A stretch of DNA of 64,000 nucleotides, taken from NCBI GenBank assembly GCA_963664065.1, contig OY760942.1:806001-870000 (forward strand). The letters are read 5' to 3'. This DNA comes from JABDJL01 sp963664065 (GTDB taxonomy: Bacteria; Pseudomonadota; Gammaproteobacteria; Xanthomonadales; SZUA-36). The notes below the pieces were generated by a model that ran no database searches, had not been told where the DNA came from, and worked only from the letters and a program-made list of their open reading frames with translations. Each line of letters opens with the position of its first letter. The stretch's first letter is position 1. Positions 35,878 to 45,135 of the stretch are shown here, one piece after another. A program made the position numbers and the translations under genes.

Positions 35878-36097
35878 GGTGGTGTTCCTTATCTTTAACA
35901 ACTATAATATTATACAGTATGTATCATATAATAACTAGCATATTCAATAGTTTAAGAACTTTCAGGATTGATTAAAACTGAGTGGACGACATCCTGATCA
36001 TGTAAACTTCACAACTTTTGGCACTGTACCAAATGCAGTGGTCAACTCCATAATCCCCCGAATCATTCACAGCACTATCCAGATAAAGGTAATTAAC

Positions 36098-38167
36098 ATG
36101 AACCGACCCGTCGCCGTCATGGCGTTTTCCTTACTACTCGCCGCTTGTGGTCAGAACAACGCCCCTGAGACACAGACAGTGGCTGACACTGCCGCTGCTA
36201 CGCCCGTCGAGGCACCAAAACACTCCGGGCTCTTGCTCGAGTATATGAATACCGAAGTCAAGCCGGGCGAAGATTTTAACGCGTTTGTCAACGGCACCTG
36301 GATGGATACGGCAGAAATTGCCAGTGATCGGGCCAGTAACAGTGTGGGCCTTGACGTGCATGAGGAGGCGACGGAAAACGTCAGGCTGATCATCGAGGAA
36401 TCGGCCGAAGGTGATTTTACCAAGGGCAGCGACGAGCAGAAAGTTGGCGATCTGTATAGCTCTTACATGGATATGGAATCCCGCAACAGTCTTGGCATTA
36501 CGCCCCTGGAACGAGAATTTGCAAGCATCGAGGCACTGGAGAACCATACCCAGCTAGCGGCTTATTTCGCCGAGGCGAACAAGGTGGATGTCAACGTGCC
36601 GTTTGTGCTTGGTCAGTATGTCGATTTCAAAGACCCCAATACCTACATGATGTACACCTACCAGGGTGGGTTGGGCTTGCCGGATCGCGAGTATTACTTC
36701 GAAGAAAGTGAGCGGATGGCGGATATCCGTGATGCATATATCGCCCACATTGAGAAAATGTTCGACCTGGCCGGAATTCCGGAAGGGCAGTCAGCTGCGG
36801 CGACCATTATGGCACTCGAAACCAGGATGGCTGCTGAGCATATGTTGAAGGAAGATACGCGTGACATGGTCGCGCTGTATAACAAGATACCCCTGGATGA
36901 GTTGCCGGAACTGATGCCGGAATTTGACTGGGATGTTTACCTGGAGATTGCGGCCATCAGTGATATTGACGGCCTGGTTGTGACCCAGCTTGACCATATG
37001 CGCGCGCTCGACGGCATTATCAGCAGCACCAGTATGGACGTCTGGAAAACCTACCTGGTCTGGAGCGTACTAAACTCCAGCGCCCATTTGCTCGACGACT
37101 CGCTGAACAATCAGAACTTCGATTTCTATTCAAAAACCCTCAATGGTATCGAACAGCAACTTCCCCGCTGGAAGCGCGCTGTCTCGAACGTCAACGGCAA
37201 TCTTGGTGAAGTGGTCGGCAAGGTATACGTAGCCCGGCATTTCCCTCCAGAGGCCAAGGAACGCATGATGGAACTGGTAAAGAACCTGATCAAAGCCTAC
37301 GAGATCAGCATCAATGAACTCGACTGGATGGGCGAGGACACCAGGGCTCAGGCGCTGGACAAGCTCTCCAAGTTCACCCCGAAAATCGGCTACCCGGACA
37401 AGTGGAAGGATTACTCGGCATTGCGGATCGAGCCAGATGACCTGTTCGGCAACATGCGCCGGTCGGCAATGTTCGTATACGAAGAAAACCTTGCGCGACA
37501 GGGCGGCCCGGTGGATAAAACCGAGTGGCAAATGACACCACAAACAGTCAACGCCTACTACAATCCGCCACTTAACGAGATCGTGTTCCCCGCTGCCATA
37601 CTGCAGCCCCCATATTTCGACCTGAGTGCGGAAGACGCGGTGAACTATGGCTCCATCGGTGGCGTTATAGGGCATGAAATCGGGCATGGCTTCGATGATT
37701 CGGGCAGCACCTTTGACGGTGACGGCGTTCTGCGCAACTGGTGGACCGACGATGACAAGGCAGAGTTCGAAGTGCGCACTGCTAAGCTGGTTGACCAATA
37801 CTCGGAATTCAAGCCGTTTGAGGATCTTGCGGTTAACGGCGAGTTCACACTGGGCGAGAATATCGGCGATCTCGGCGGTCTGGCCATCGCCCTGCTGGCA
37901 TACGAATTATCTTTAGAAGGCAAGGAGGCGCCGGTAATGGATGGATTCACCGGTGTGCAGCGCGTATTTGTCGGCCATGCGCAGGGTTGGCGCGGAATCC
38001 AGCGTGACGAGGCCATGCGCCAGCAGATCAATACCGACCCCCATTCTCCCCGGCAGTACCGTGTGAATGGCGTGGTCAGGAATATTCCGGAGTTTTACGA
38101 GGCTTTTGATATCGATGAAACCGACGCCCTATACCTGGCGCCGGATGATCGTGTAAAAATCTGGTAG
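36098..38167 (+). CDS. pepO: M13 family zinc metallopeptidase (PepO/neprilysin-like), lipoprotein
   Basis: 689 residues from the ATG at 36098, with AAAGGT 9 bases upstream and a lipoprotein signal (AFSLLLAACG). The in-frame ATG at 36038 would hide the signal. The protein has the M13 layout: an N-terminal helical domain (GEDFNAFVNGTWM, GLGLPDREYYFE) and the catalytic domain with HEIGHGFDD near residue 525 and the third zinc ligand in GENIGDLGGLAIA near 586. The C terminus is typical (DPHSPRQYRVNGVVRN, ending in W). It is an envelope oligopeptidase. It stands alone, with a terminator behind it and an AT-rich promoter region before it. Confidence 0.96.
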   Translation: MNRPVAVMAFSLLLAACGQNNAPETQTVADTAAATPVEAPKHSGLLLEYMNTEVKPGEDFNAFVNGTWMDTAEIASDRASNSVGLDVHEEATENVRLIIEESAEGDFTKGSDEQKVGDLYSSYMDMESRNSLGITPLEREFASIEALENHTQLAAYFAEANKVDVNVPFVLGQYVDFKDPNTYMMYTYQGGLGLPDREYYFEESERMADIRDAYIAHIEKMFDLAGIPEGQSAAATIMALETRMAAEHMLKEDTRDMVALYNKIPLDELPELMPEFDWDVYLEIAAISDIDGLVVTQLDHMRALDGIISSTSMDVWKTYLVWSVLNSSAHLLDDSLNNQNFDFYSKTLNGIEQQLPRWKRAVSNVNGNLGEVVGKVYVARHFPPEAKERMMELVKNLIKAYEISINELDWMGEDTRAQALDKLSKFTPKIGYPDKWKDYSALRIEPDDLFGNMRRSAMFVYEENLARQGGPVDKTEWQMTPQTVNAYYNPPLNEIVFPAAILQPPYFDLSAEDAVNYGSIGGVIGHEIGHGFDDSGSTFDGDGVLRNWWTDDDKAEFEVRTAKLVDQYSEFKPFEDLAVNGEFTLGENIGDLGGLAIALLAYELSLEGKEAPVMDGFTGVQRVFVGHAQGWRGIQRDEAMRQQINTDPHSPRQYRVNGVVRNIPEFYEAFDIDETDALYLAPDDRVKIW

Positions 38168-38195
38168 TTAATTACTGGCACCCGGTCCTACAAAA

Positions 38196-38215
38196 AACCC
38201 CGCCTCGGCGGGGTT
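38196..38215 (+). terminator. Intrinsic terminator after the M13 peptidase gene
   Basis: AACCCCGCC-TC-GGCGGGGTT, flanked by an A6 run before and CAATTT after; 28 bp past the stop. Possibly bidirectional. Confidence 0.8.
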
Positions 38216-38443
38216 CAATTTCAAACTAACGTGCATCCAGGTCGGCCATCACTCAGCCTGACGTCAGCCAGAAGAACCTGGACTACGTCCATCGGCAACA
38301 GGCTATGGGCAGGCAACCGCCGAGAAGAGTCACCGGACCGATAAGCTCCGAGATTCAATTCGACACTCTATGACCGTCGCTGACGTGATCCCCTAGACCA
38401 CCACAAACCAACTTGCTATCCTCAGGGTCTTGGTAGGATATCA

Positions 38444-38563
38444 AACGTCGCGGGTGAGACCCACGAGTTTACTGACATGTACCCGGGGCTGGTGAAGACC
38501 GCCCGTGAAGAGGGTTTCGAGGAAATTTCCGACTGGTTCGAGACCCCGGCAAAGGCTGGGAAA
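38444..38563 (+). pseudogene. Rubrerythrin fragment upstream of katG
   Basis: The frame reads NVAGETHEFTDMYPGLVKTA, then REEGFEEISDWFETPAKAGK, which is the conserved middle of rubrerythrin, holding the iron-ligand region E-x-x-E/H and the EEGFxEIADWFETLAKAEK helix. Both sides diverge at once: no start upstream, and a lysine run (KSKKKK) downstream leading to unrelated residues. About 40 residues survive. Rubrerythrin reduces peroxide, the same task as the adjacent katG, so an old peroxide-defence locus may have been replaced or imported together with it. Confidence 0.75.
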
Positions 38564-38655
38564 TCCAAAAAAAAGAAAGCCACCCAGGGCTTCAAGATCT
38601 TCCATGGCTGCCGGATGTGTTTGAAAATGAAATGCAAAACACGATTGGAGAGAAT

Positions 38656-40848
38656 ATGACGAGCGAACAAAGCAAGTGCCCGGTGATGGGCACCGCTCAC
38701 CAGGCCGTTGGCGGCACAGCGAACCAACACTGGTGGCCGAACCAGTTGAACCTGCGGATCCTCCGCCAGAACCACCCCCAGGCCGATCCCAACGGCGAGG
38801 AGTTCGACTACGCCGAGGAGTTCAAGAGCCTCGACTTCGAAGCCCTTGCGAAGGACGTCGATGCGCTGATGACCCAGTCGCAGGACTGGTGGCCGGCCGA
38901 CTACGGCCACTACGGACCGCTCTTCATCCGGATGACGTGGCACGCCGCAGGTACGTACCGAATCGCCGACGGACGTGGCGGCGGTGGCAGCGGCGCCCAG
39001 CGCTTTGCGCCCCTCAACAGTTGGCCCGACAACGTGAACCTCGACAAGGCGCGCCAGCTGCTCTGGCCGATCAAGCAGAAGTATGGTCGGAAGATCTCGT
39101 GGGCCGACCTTCTGATCTTTACAGGGAACCGCGCCCTGGAGACGATGGGCTTCAAGACCTTCGGCTTCGGCGGCGGCCGCGAGGACATCTGGATACCCGA
39201 GGAGGACGTCTACTGGGGCCCGGAGCGGGAGTGGCTCGCCGACGAGCGCTACAGCGGCGACCGGGAGTTGGCGAATCCGCTCGGCGCCGTTCAGATGGGC
39301 CTGATCTACGTCAATCCGCAGGGGCCGAACGGCAACCCGGACCCGATGGCGTCGGCCCGGGACATCCGTGAGACGTTCCGCCGCATGGCGATGAACGACG
39401 AGGAAACGGTTGCGCTCATTGCCGGCGGACACACGTTCGGCAAAGCCCATGGTGCTGCCGATGAGGAGTACAAAGGTCCCGAACCCGAGGGTGCCAGCAT
39501 CGAGGAGCAAGGCTTTGGCTGGACGAGCAGTCATGGCAGTGGCAAAGCCGGTGATACGATCAGCAGCGGGCTCGAGGGCGCATGGACCAACGATCCGATC
39601 AAGTGGGACAACGGCTACTTCGAGAACCTGTTCAACTACGAGTGGGAGCTGACGAAGAGCCCTGCCGGTGCGCATCAGTTCGCTCCCAAGAACCCCGCGG
39701 CGCAGGAGGCTGTGCCAGAGGCGCACGACCCGTCGAAGCAGACCGCTCCGATGATGTTGACGACCGACCTTGCACTGATCACCGATCCGGCCTACAAGGA
39801 GATCTCGAAGCGCTTCTACGAGAACCCGGACGAGCTCGCCGACGCCTTCGCCCGGGCGTGGTACAAGCTGCTGCACCGAGACATGGGACCCGTCTCCCGC
39901 TACCTCGGCCCGTGGGTTCCCGAGGAGCAGCTGCTCTTTCAGGACCCGGTGCCCGAGGTCACGCACGAACTGATCGACAACGCAGACGTCGCTGGGCTGA
40001 AGGGCAAGATCCTCGGCTCCAGCCTGTCCATCTCCCAGCTGGTCTCGACCGCCTGGGCGTCGGCCTCGACCTACCGTGACACCGATAAGCGCGGTGGCGC
40101 CAACGGGGCACGCATGCGCCTCTCGCCGCAGGCGGAGTGGGACGTCAACGTGATGTCCGGCGTGTCGAAGGTGCTGGAAACCGTGGAGGCGATCCAGCGG
40201 GAGTTCAACGACTCGCAGTCGGGCGGGAAGATGGTCTCGCTCGCCGACCTGATCGTGCTGGGCGGCTGCGCAGCCATCGAGGAGGCTGCGAAGAAGGCCG
40301 GGCACAGCGTGCAGGTCCCCTTCACGCCGGGGCGTACCGACGCCGCGCAGGAGTTGACCGACACCGAGTCGTTCGCCGTGCTCGAGCCGACCGCCGACGG
40401 GTTCCGCAACTACCTGCAGAAGGGCCACGAGCGTTGCTCGGAGCACCTGCTGGTGGACAAGGCGTTCATGCTGACGCTGTCCGCTCCGGAGATGACGGCC
40501 CTCCTCGGCGGCATGCGCGTCCTGAACGCGAACGTCGGACAGTCCGAGCTTGGGGTCTTCACCGACCGGCCCGAGACGCTGAACAACGACTTCTTCGTGA
40601 ACCTGCTCGACAACGCGACGGAGTGGAAGGCGACCTCGGACAGGGAGGACGTATTCGAGGGCCGCGATCGCGGGACGGGCGAGCTCAAGTGGACCGGCAG
40701 CCGCGTCGACCTTGTGTTCGGTTCGAACTCTGAGCTAAGGGCACTCGCTGAGGTCTACGGGAGTGACGACGCCGAGCAGAAGTTCGTTAGTGACTTCGTG
40801 GCTGCGTGGGACAAGGTGATGAATCTCGATCGCTTCGATCTTGCCTGA
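38656..40848 (+). CDS. katG: Catalase-peroxidase
   Basis: 730 residues from the ATG at 38656, which has GGAG 8 bases upstream; an in-frame ATG at 38617 is less likely. KatG removes hydrogen peroxide with haem in the cytoplasm. All hallmarks are visible: the distal RMTWHAAGTYR with R, W and H, the Tyr of GLIYVNPQGPNG and the Met of RRMAMNDEETVALIAGGH that form the Met-Tyr-Trp cross-link, and the proximal histidine of AGGHTFGKAHG. The second, inactive haem-like domain is present. Base composition is visibly more GC-rich than in its neighbours, with strong third-position G/C, so recent transfer is likely. A 674-residue minus-strand open frame over it is a shadow. Confidence 0.97.
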   Translation: MTSEQSKCPVMGTAHQAVGGTANQHWWPNQLNLRILRQNHPQADPNGEEFDYAEEFKSLDFEALAKDVDALMTQSQDWWPADYGHYGPLFIRMTWHAAGTYRIADGRGGGGSGAQRFAPLNSWPDNVNLDKARQLLWPIKQKYGRKISWADLLIFTGNRALETMGFKTFGFGGGREDIWIPEEDVYWGPEREWLADERYSGDRELANPLGAVQMGLIYVNPQGPNGNPDPMASARDIRETFRRMAMNDEETVALIAGGHTFGKAHGAADEEYKGPEPEGASIEEQGFGWTSSHGSGKAGDTISSGLEGAWTNDPIKWDNGYFENLFNYEWELTKSPAGAHQFAPKNPAAQEAVPEAHDPSKQTAPMMLTTDLALITDPAYKEISKRFYENPDELADAFARAWYKLLHRDMGPVSRYLGPWVPEEQLLFQDPVPEVTHELIDNADVAGLKGKILGSSLSISQLVSTAWASASTYRDTDKRGGANGARMRLSPQAEWDVNVMSGVSKVLETVEAIQREFNDSQSGGKMVSLADLIVLGGCAAIEEAAKKAGHSVQVPFTPGRTDAAQELTDTESFAVLEPTADGFRNYLQKGHERCSEHLLVDKAFMLTLSAPEMTALLGGMRVLNANVGQSELGVFTDRPETLNNDFFVNLLDNATEWKATSDREDVFEGRDRGTGELKWTGSRVDLVFGSNSELRALAEVYGSDDAEQKFVSDFVAAWDKVMNLDRFDLA

Positions 40849-41080
40849 TCTCAGCGAGGTGATCACTCCGCAACGTACGTCGACGATATTCGAACCAAAT
40901 TTCGGAGACTCTCTGACCTCTGCGTGGTATTCATTAAGGATCCTGCGAATGCCGAACCATTGATTTTGGCGGTATTTGCGGGTACTTGTGGAAACCTGAT
41001 ACAGATTTATCAGTCCTTGCCGGAATGACCGCTATTGTCTGTCGATTCAATCATTCAGTTATCTTCACTGAAAGAACTCA

Positions 41081-41111
41081 ATCAGTGATCTTGCTCAGCA
41101 AGATCACTGAT
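41081..41111. repeat. 31-nt perfect palindrome
   Basis: Half-site ATCAGTGATCTTGCT, one C, then the exact complement. It lies 44 bp before tspO and 230 bp after katG. No T run follows on either strand, so an operator or an element end is more likely than a terminator. Confidence 0.8.
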
Positions 41112-41154
41112 ACCATTAGGCTGGCATGACTACCCTTACAGGAGCAGTACCATC

Positions 41155-41646
41155 TTGACCAGAGGTTTATTCTCTTTTCTTATCTTCCTGGGGATAGTCT
41201 CACTCGCTTGGTCGTTCGGCGATAATTATCCACCGGGGGAGTGGTACGAACTTATAAGAAAGCCATCCTGGATTCCGCCGATCTGGTTGTCCCGACCCCT
41301 CTGGGTTTTTTTGTATTTGTCGATGGCGGTAGCAGCCTGGCAGGCCTGGGAAGAGAAACATCCATTGAGTGGTCGGGCAGTGAGTTGGTGGCTGGGCATG
41401 TTACTGCTTAATGGTGCCTGGATATGGTTGCTTTTCGGCTTTTTCAGTCCCGGATTGGCGCTGATTGATTTGAGTGTTTTACTGATCGTAATCTCGGCTA
41501 CCATCCGGCTTTTCAAGCGTGTAAAGCCAAGTGCTGCCACACTGCTGACCCCCTACCTGGTGTGGGTGTCATATTTATGGTTTCTCAATCTTTCAATCTG
41601 GTGGATGAATGGCGGCGGATTGGGCGTAACCGACTTTCTCCACTAG
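41155..41646 (+). CDS. tspO: TspO/MBR family membrane protein
   Basis: 163 residues from a TTG at 41155, five membrane helices. The family signature is clear: YPPGEWYELIRKPSWIPPIW, PLWVFLYLSMAVAAW with the conserved W, and the late WFLNLSIWWMNG. TspO proteins bind tetrapyrroles and cholesterol-like ligands and influence porphyrin traffic and stress responses. The start lies 44 bp downstream of a 31-nt palindrome that could be a regulator site. The neighbour katG uses haem, which makes a functional link thinkable but unproven. The ribosome site is GGAGCAG at 41140. Confidence 0.92.
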   Translation: MTRGLFSFLIFLGIVSLAWSFGDNYPPGEWYELIRKPSWIPPIWLSRPLWVFLYLSMAVAAWQAWEEKHPLSGRAVSWWLGMLLLNGAWIWLLFGFFSPGLALIDLSVLLIVISATIRLFKRVKPSAATLLTPYLVWVSYLWFLNLSIWWMNGGGLGVTDFLH

Positions 41647-41670
41647 TTCCCGCCTGATATTCAGAGTGCA

Positions 41671-42969
41671 TTACTCGTTTTTGTAAACAACACCATTCTT
41701 CATCACGAAAGGAATGTTCTGCAGCAATGTAACGTCCTCCAGCGGATCTCCGTTAACCGCGACGATGTCGGCATACATTCCCACTGCGATCTGGCCCAGA
41801 TTGTCCTGTTCAAAAAGCAGGGCAGCGGCGATAACAGTTGCAGACTGGATGGCCTGCATCGGGCTCATACCGCCATTGACCATTAATTCGAACTCCTGGG
41901 CATTGTCACCGTGTGCGGATACGCCACTGTCGGTTCCGAATGCGATTTTCACCCCGGCCTTATGGGCTTTGGCAAATGTATCGAGAATGACCGGGCCAAT
42001 GGCAGCCGCCTTGGGACGGACCACCTCGGGAAAATAACCGTCAACCAGGGCTTTTTCACCCACGAACTTACCGGCCAGCATGGTGGGCACGTAGAAGGTG
42101 CCGTGCGCTTTCATTAGTTCCATGATTTCCGGCGTCATATAGGTGCCATGCTCAATCGAGCGGATGCCTGCCACTACAGCTCGGCGCATGCCTTCCGCGC
42201 CGTGAGCATGGGCCGCAACCCCCATGCCGTAATCGGTCGCGGTCTCGATTAGGGCTTGCATTTCATCCAGCGTGAACTGCGGATTCTGGCCGCTCTTGGC
42301 CAGGCTCAGCACACCACCGGTGGCGGTGATCTTGATCACGTCTGCGCCTCTCTTGTATCGATAACGAACTGCTTCGCGCGCCTCGTCCGGGCCGTTGATT
42401 ACACCTTCAGAAGGGGTTGGTTCTCCCATCAGGCTGGGTTTATACCCGTTGGTTGGATCCGCGTGGCCGCCGGTGGTGGCAATGGATTTACCCGAAGCGA
42501 ATATTCTTGGACCAATAGCATGGCCGCTGGATATGGCGTTTCTCAGGGCCACGGTCTCAAAGACACCGTCTCCGAGATCGCGCACAGTGGTGAAACCGGC
42601 ATCAAGAGTTATGCGTGCAAAATGTGCGGCTTTTAATGTGTAATCCGCCTCACTTTGAACAAAACGCTTGATGTAGTGGTTTGGGGAGTGTTCGTGCCGC
42701 AGGTGAACGTGCATATCTAAAAGACCGGGAAGGCAGGTATCCAGGGCAAGCTCGATATCGGGCGCGTGACCGTCGAGAACATCATCAACGTCACTTCTTG
42801 AGCCAACAACACTGATCCGGTTTCCTTCAATCAATACTGCCTGATTGCTGCGCATCTTCCCGGCTGCAACATCAATCAGCTTGTCGCATTCAAGCACTAT
42901 GCTGCCTGCCATGCTGTTAAGTGAGACTGCCAGCAACAGTGCAGTGGTGATCAAACGCTTCATAAGCAT
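41671..42969 (-). CDS. Secreted amidohydrolase (Xaa-Pro/imidazolonepropionase-like metal-dependent hydrolase)
   Basis: 432 residues with a signal peptide (LITTALLLAVSLNSMAG). The amidohydrolase metal site is complete: HVH in LLDMHVHLRHE, the carboxylated lysine in ADVIKITATGG, H in AAHAHGAEG, H in SIEHGTYM and D in AFGTDSGVSAHG. The family covers prolidase-like dipeptide and amide hydrolases, with periplasmic location here. It ends the leftward run erpA-nudC-ampE-btuF-DUF819 with 37 bp between it and DUF819. The start may be the first or second ATG (MLMKR). Substrate unknown. Confidence 0.9.
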   Translation of the reverse strand: MLMKRLITTALLLAVSLNSMAGSIVLECDKLIDVAAGKMRSNQAVLIEGNRISVVGSRSDVDDVLDGHAPDIELALDTCLPGLLDMHVHLRHEHSPNHYIKRFVQSEADYTLKAAHFARITLDAGFTTVRDLGDGVFETVALRNAISSGHAIGPRIFASGKSIATTGGHADPTNGYKPSLMGEPTPSEGVINGPDEAREAVRYRYKRGADVIKITATGGVLSLAKSGQNPQFTLDEMQALIETATDYGMGVAAHAHGAEGMRRAVVAGIRSIEHGTYMTPEIMELMKAHGTFYVPTMLAGKFVGEKALVDGYFPEVVRPKAAAIGPVILDTFAKAHKAGVKIAFGTDSGVSAHGDNAQEFELMVNGGMSPMQAIQSATVIAAALLFEQDNLGQIAVGMYADIVAVNGDPLEDVTLLQNIPFVMKNGVVYKNE

Positions 42970-43006
42970 CTCCAGGACAAATTATTTAAACTCAAACAAC
43001 GGGTCA

Positions 43007-44215
43007 TCAGGTACCGATCAATTGGGCCAGGCGGCCGGTCAATATGGCGAGGTAATTGCCCAGTGCATAACCGATGAGCGCCATTAGTATTGAGGCTGGA
43101 ACCAGAGATTCGCGGTGGTGTGCAGCCACGATCGGGGCCGATGCAGCTCCACCAATATTGGCAGCCGAGGCAATCGCCAGGGTGTGCACATCGACCCGGA
43201 ATATCCATGCACCAGCCAGTACGAACGCGCCGTGAATCGCTATCCAGACATAGGCCATGGCAATGAAGCCGGCGGTTTGGTTCCAGTCGATTTCACCCAG
43301 GTTCATGGTGGCACCCACCCGGGCGACATAGACGTATATGATGACCATGGCAATGGATTGTGCAGCAGGCAGTTTTCGTGCCGGTGTCATGGATGCCAAC
43401 AGGGACAATGTGGTAACGATCAGGATCAGCCAGGTTGAAGCCGTGATCACCGTGGCCCCACCTAAAACAACAGGCGGCAGCACGTCTGCCAGCCCCAGCG
43501 AGATCCACGTAAAGCCAAGTGCGAGCAGGGCCAGGTAGAGTAACTGGATCATGGCCGGCGCGGATTCGCGGTTATCGAATTCGGCCGCTGCCTGTTCCAT
43601 TTGCTCGAGCCTGCCTTCGGGCACGCGAGCCCAGCGATTGAAACGCGCGGCGAAAGATTTGCAACCCAGCAATATTGGCAGCCAGACCAGGTACACCATC
43701 TGGTCTGCGGCCGCAGCCATGGTCAGATCGACACCCGAACCTTCCAGCGCAGCGTGGGCTGCCGTCATATTACCGGTACCACCAATCCAACTCCCCGCCA
43801 GGGTTCCAAAAGCCTTCCAACTTTCAACAGCCAGTGGCAGGAAATTACCAATGTCCAGTTTTTGACCAAGCCAGTAGGCAAGCACACCACCCAGCACGAC
43901 ACCGACGCTGCCCAGCAGCATCACCAAAACGCCTTTGCCCATGATTCGTACAGCGCTTACGACATCGACCTTGATCAGCATCAATACGATGAATACGGGT
44001 AAGCCGTACTGGCGAAGAAAATCATAGGCTTCGCTTTTGAACGGGATAATGCCGGTGTTCGAAAGAAGCACAGGAGACGCATAAATAAAAATCAAGGGAG
44101 GCAGGTATTCAAATATTTTCCATTGGCTCTTTTTTTCCAGCCAGAACCAGAATGATACGACTGCGGTGAGAACGGCTAACACGCCAACGGGTGATGTAAT
44201 TAAAACTGAATTCAC
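43007..44215 (-). CDS. DUF819 integral membrane protein
   Basis: 402 residues with about eleven membrane helices in two pseudo-repeats, as in DUF819 (YjcL-type) proteins, whose relatives include sodium-coupled transporters. Diagnostic stretches are SWIGGTGNMTAAHAALEGSG near residue 145 and the matching late segment IGGAASAPIVAAHHRESLVP, in which the small-residue motif is repeated. The start overlaps the btuF-like stop by 4 bases. With the next gene, a periplasmic amidohydrolase, it might take up a product of hydrolysis; this is a guess from position. No substrate can be read. Confidence 0.88.
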   Translation of the reverse strand: MNSVLITSPVGVLAVLTAVVSFWFWLEKKSQWKIFEYLPPLIFIYASPVLLSNTGIIPFKSEAYDFLRQYGLPVFIVLMLIKVDVVSAVRIMGKGVLVMLLGSVGVVLGGVLAYWLGQKLDIGNFLPLAVESWKAFGTLAGSWIGGTGNMTAAHAALEGSGVDLTMAAAADQMVYLVWLPILLGCKSFAARFNRWARVPEGRLEQMEQAAAEFDNRESAPAMIQLLYLALLALGFTWISLGLADVLPPVVLGGATVITASTWLILIVTTLSLLASMTPARKLPAAQSIAMVIIYVYVARVGATMNLGEIDWNQTAGFIAMAYVWIAIHGAFVLAGAWIFRVDVHTLAIASAANIGGAASAPIVAAHHRESLVPASILMALIGYALGNYLAILTGRLAQLIGT

Positions 44216-45135
44216 ATATTCTCTCCGGTCTTTGCCTGGTGGTTTCGGCTCCGATCCAACAGGGTACAGGCTAAAGCCAGGCTGTCCAACATCCTCGGCG
44301 TTGCACGGCTGATCTTGTCTGCAGACAGGTAATGCAAGGCACCGTTGCGCACTGCTTTGATCCGTGGCCAGCTACGCCAGTGATCCAGCGGGTCGGGTGA
44401 TTCGGGAAGCAGTGGTGCAAACATGACATCCGGATCGGCCAACAATACCGATTCCCGGGTAACCTGGGGTGCGATCACCGGTTCATCGGAAAACACATTT
44501 TGCCCACCGCATAAAGCCAGGCCCTGGCTGACAATATGTGCGCTGTTGAGTGTAAACAACGGGCGCTCTGCAACCTGGTAAAAATAACGCACAAGTTTTT
44601 TGCCAGCGTATTGCGCTGCAAATGACCCGAGTTTCTGTTTAACCGCCGCAGCGGCTTTCGTACCGGACTGCCCGGAACCCGTAGCGAATGCAATATTTTG
44701 TAGCAATGATGCGATGTCAACGGGGTGGCGCAATTCTGTGCGCCATACTTTGAGGCCAAGGGATTCGAGACGGTCCAGCGCGGCGACCGGATTGCCGGTG
44801 TTCCAGGCAATCACCAGGTCGGGCTGCAGGGCCATGATCTGCTCAAGGTCGAACCGAAAGGCATCGCCAATTCTGGGCAAACGGGCAGCTTCTTCAGGGT
44901 AGTTGCTGTATTCCACGGTTGCCAGCAAGGTGGAACCAGCGCCGGCGTCAAACATCATTTCCGCCAGATTGGGCGCCAGTGTGATCACCCGCTTTGCGGG
45001 AGAATCAAGCTGAAGGGTGGAGCCGTCTGCCTGAGGCAGGGAAATTCCTGCCCACGCCGTAGCGGAAAGTAAAAAGGACAGCAGAATCGGGAAACCGGCG
45101 CAGAACCCGGTCGCGAGCCTGGCGCAAAACATCAT
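44212..45135 (-). CDS. btuF: Cobalamin-type periplasmic binding protein (BtuF-like)
   Basis: 307 residues with a signal peptide ending near TAWA, then a class III helical-backbone binding protein: AKRVITLAPNLAEMMFDAGA near the start, LQPDLVIAWNTGNP near residue 107, a long linking helix, and DPDVMFAPLLPESPDPLDHW in the second lobe. It fits BtuF, which delivers vitamin B12 to BtuCD, but the same fold binds iron-siderophores, and no BtuC or BtuD is in the window. It overlaps ampE by 4 bases upstream and the DUF819 gene by 4 bases downstream, so it is in one transcript with them. Confidence 0.85.
   Translation of the reverse strand: MMFCARLATGFCAGFPILLSFLLSATAWAGISLPQADGSTLQLDSPAKRVITLAPNLAEMMFDAGAGSTLLATVEYSNYPEEAARLPRIGDAFRFDLEQIMALQPDLVIAWNTGNPVAALDRLESLGLKVWRTELRHPVDIASLLQNIAFATGSGQSGTKAAAAVKQKLGSFAAQYAGKKLVRYFYQVAERPLFTLNSAHIVSQGLALCGGQNVFSDEPVIAPQVTRESVLLADPDVMFAPLLPESPDPLDHWRSWPRIKAVRNGALHYLSADKISRATPRMLDSLALACTLLDRSRNHQAKTGENM

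Noticed and set aside
38422..40446. 674-residue open frame on the minus strand
   Set aside because: It is antisense to katG, low in complexity with repeated V, L, R and G, and exists because katG has G/C in third positions.
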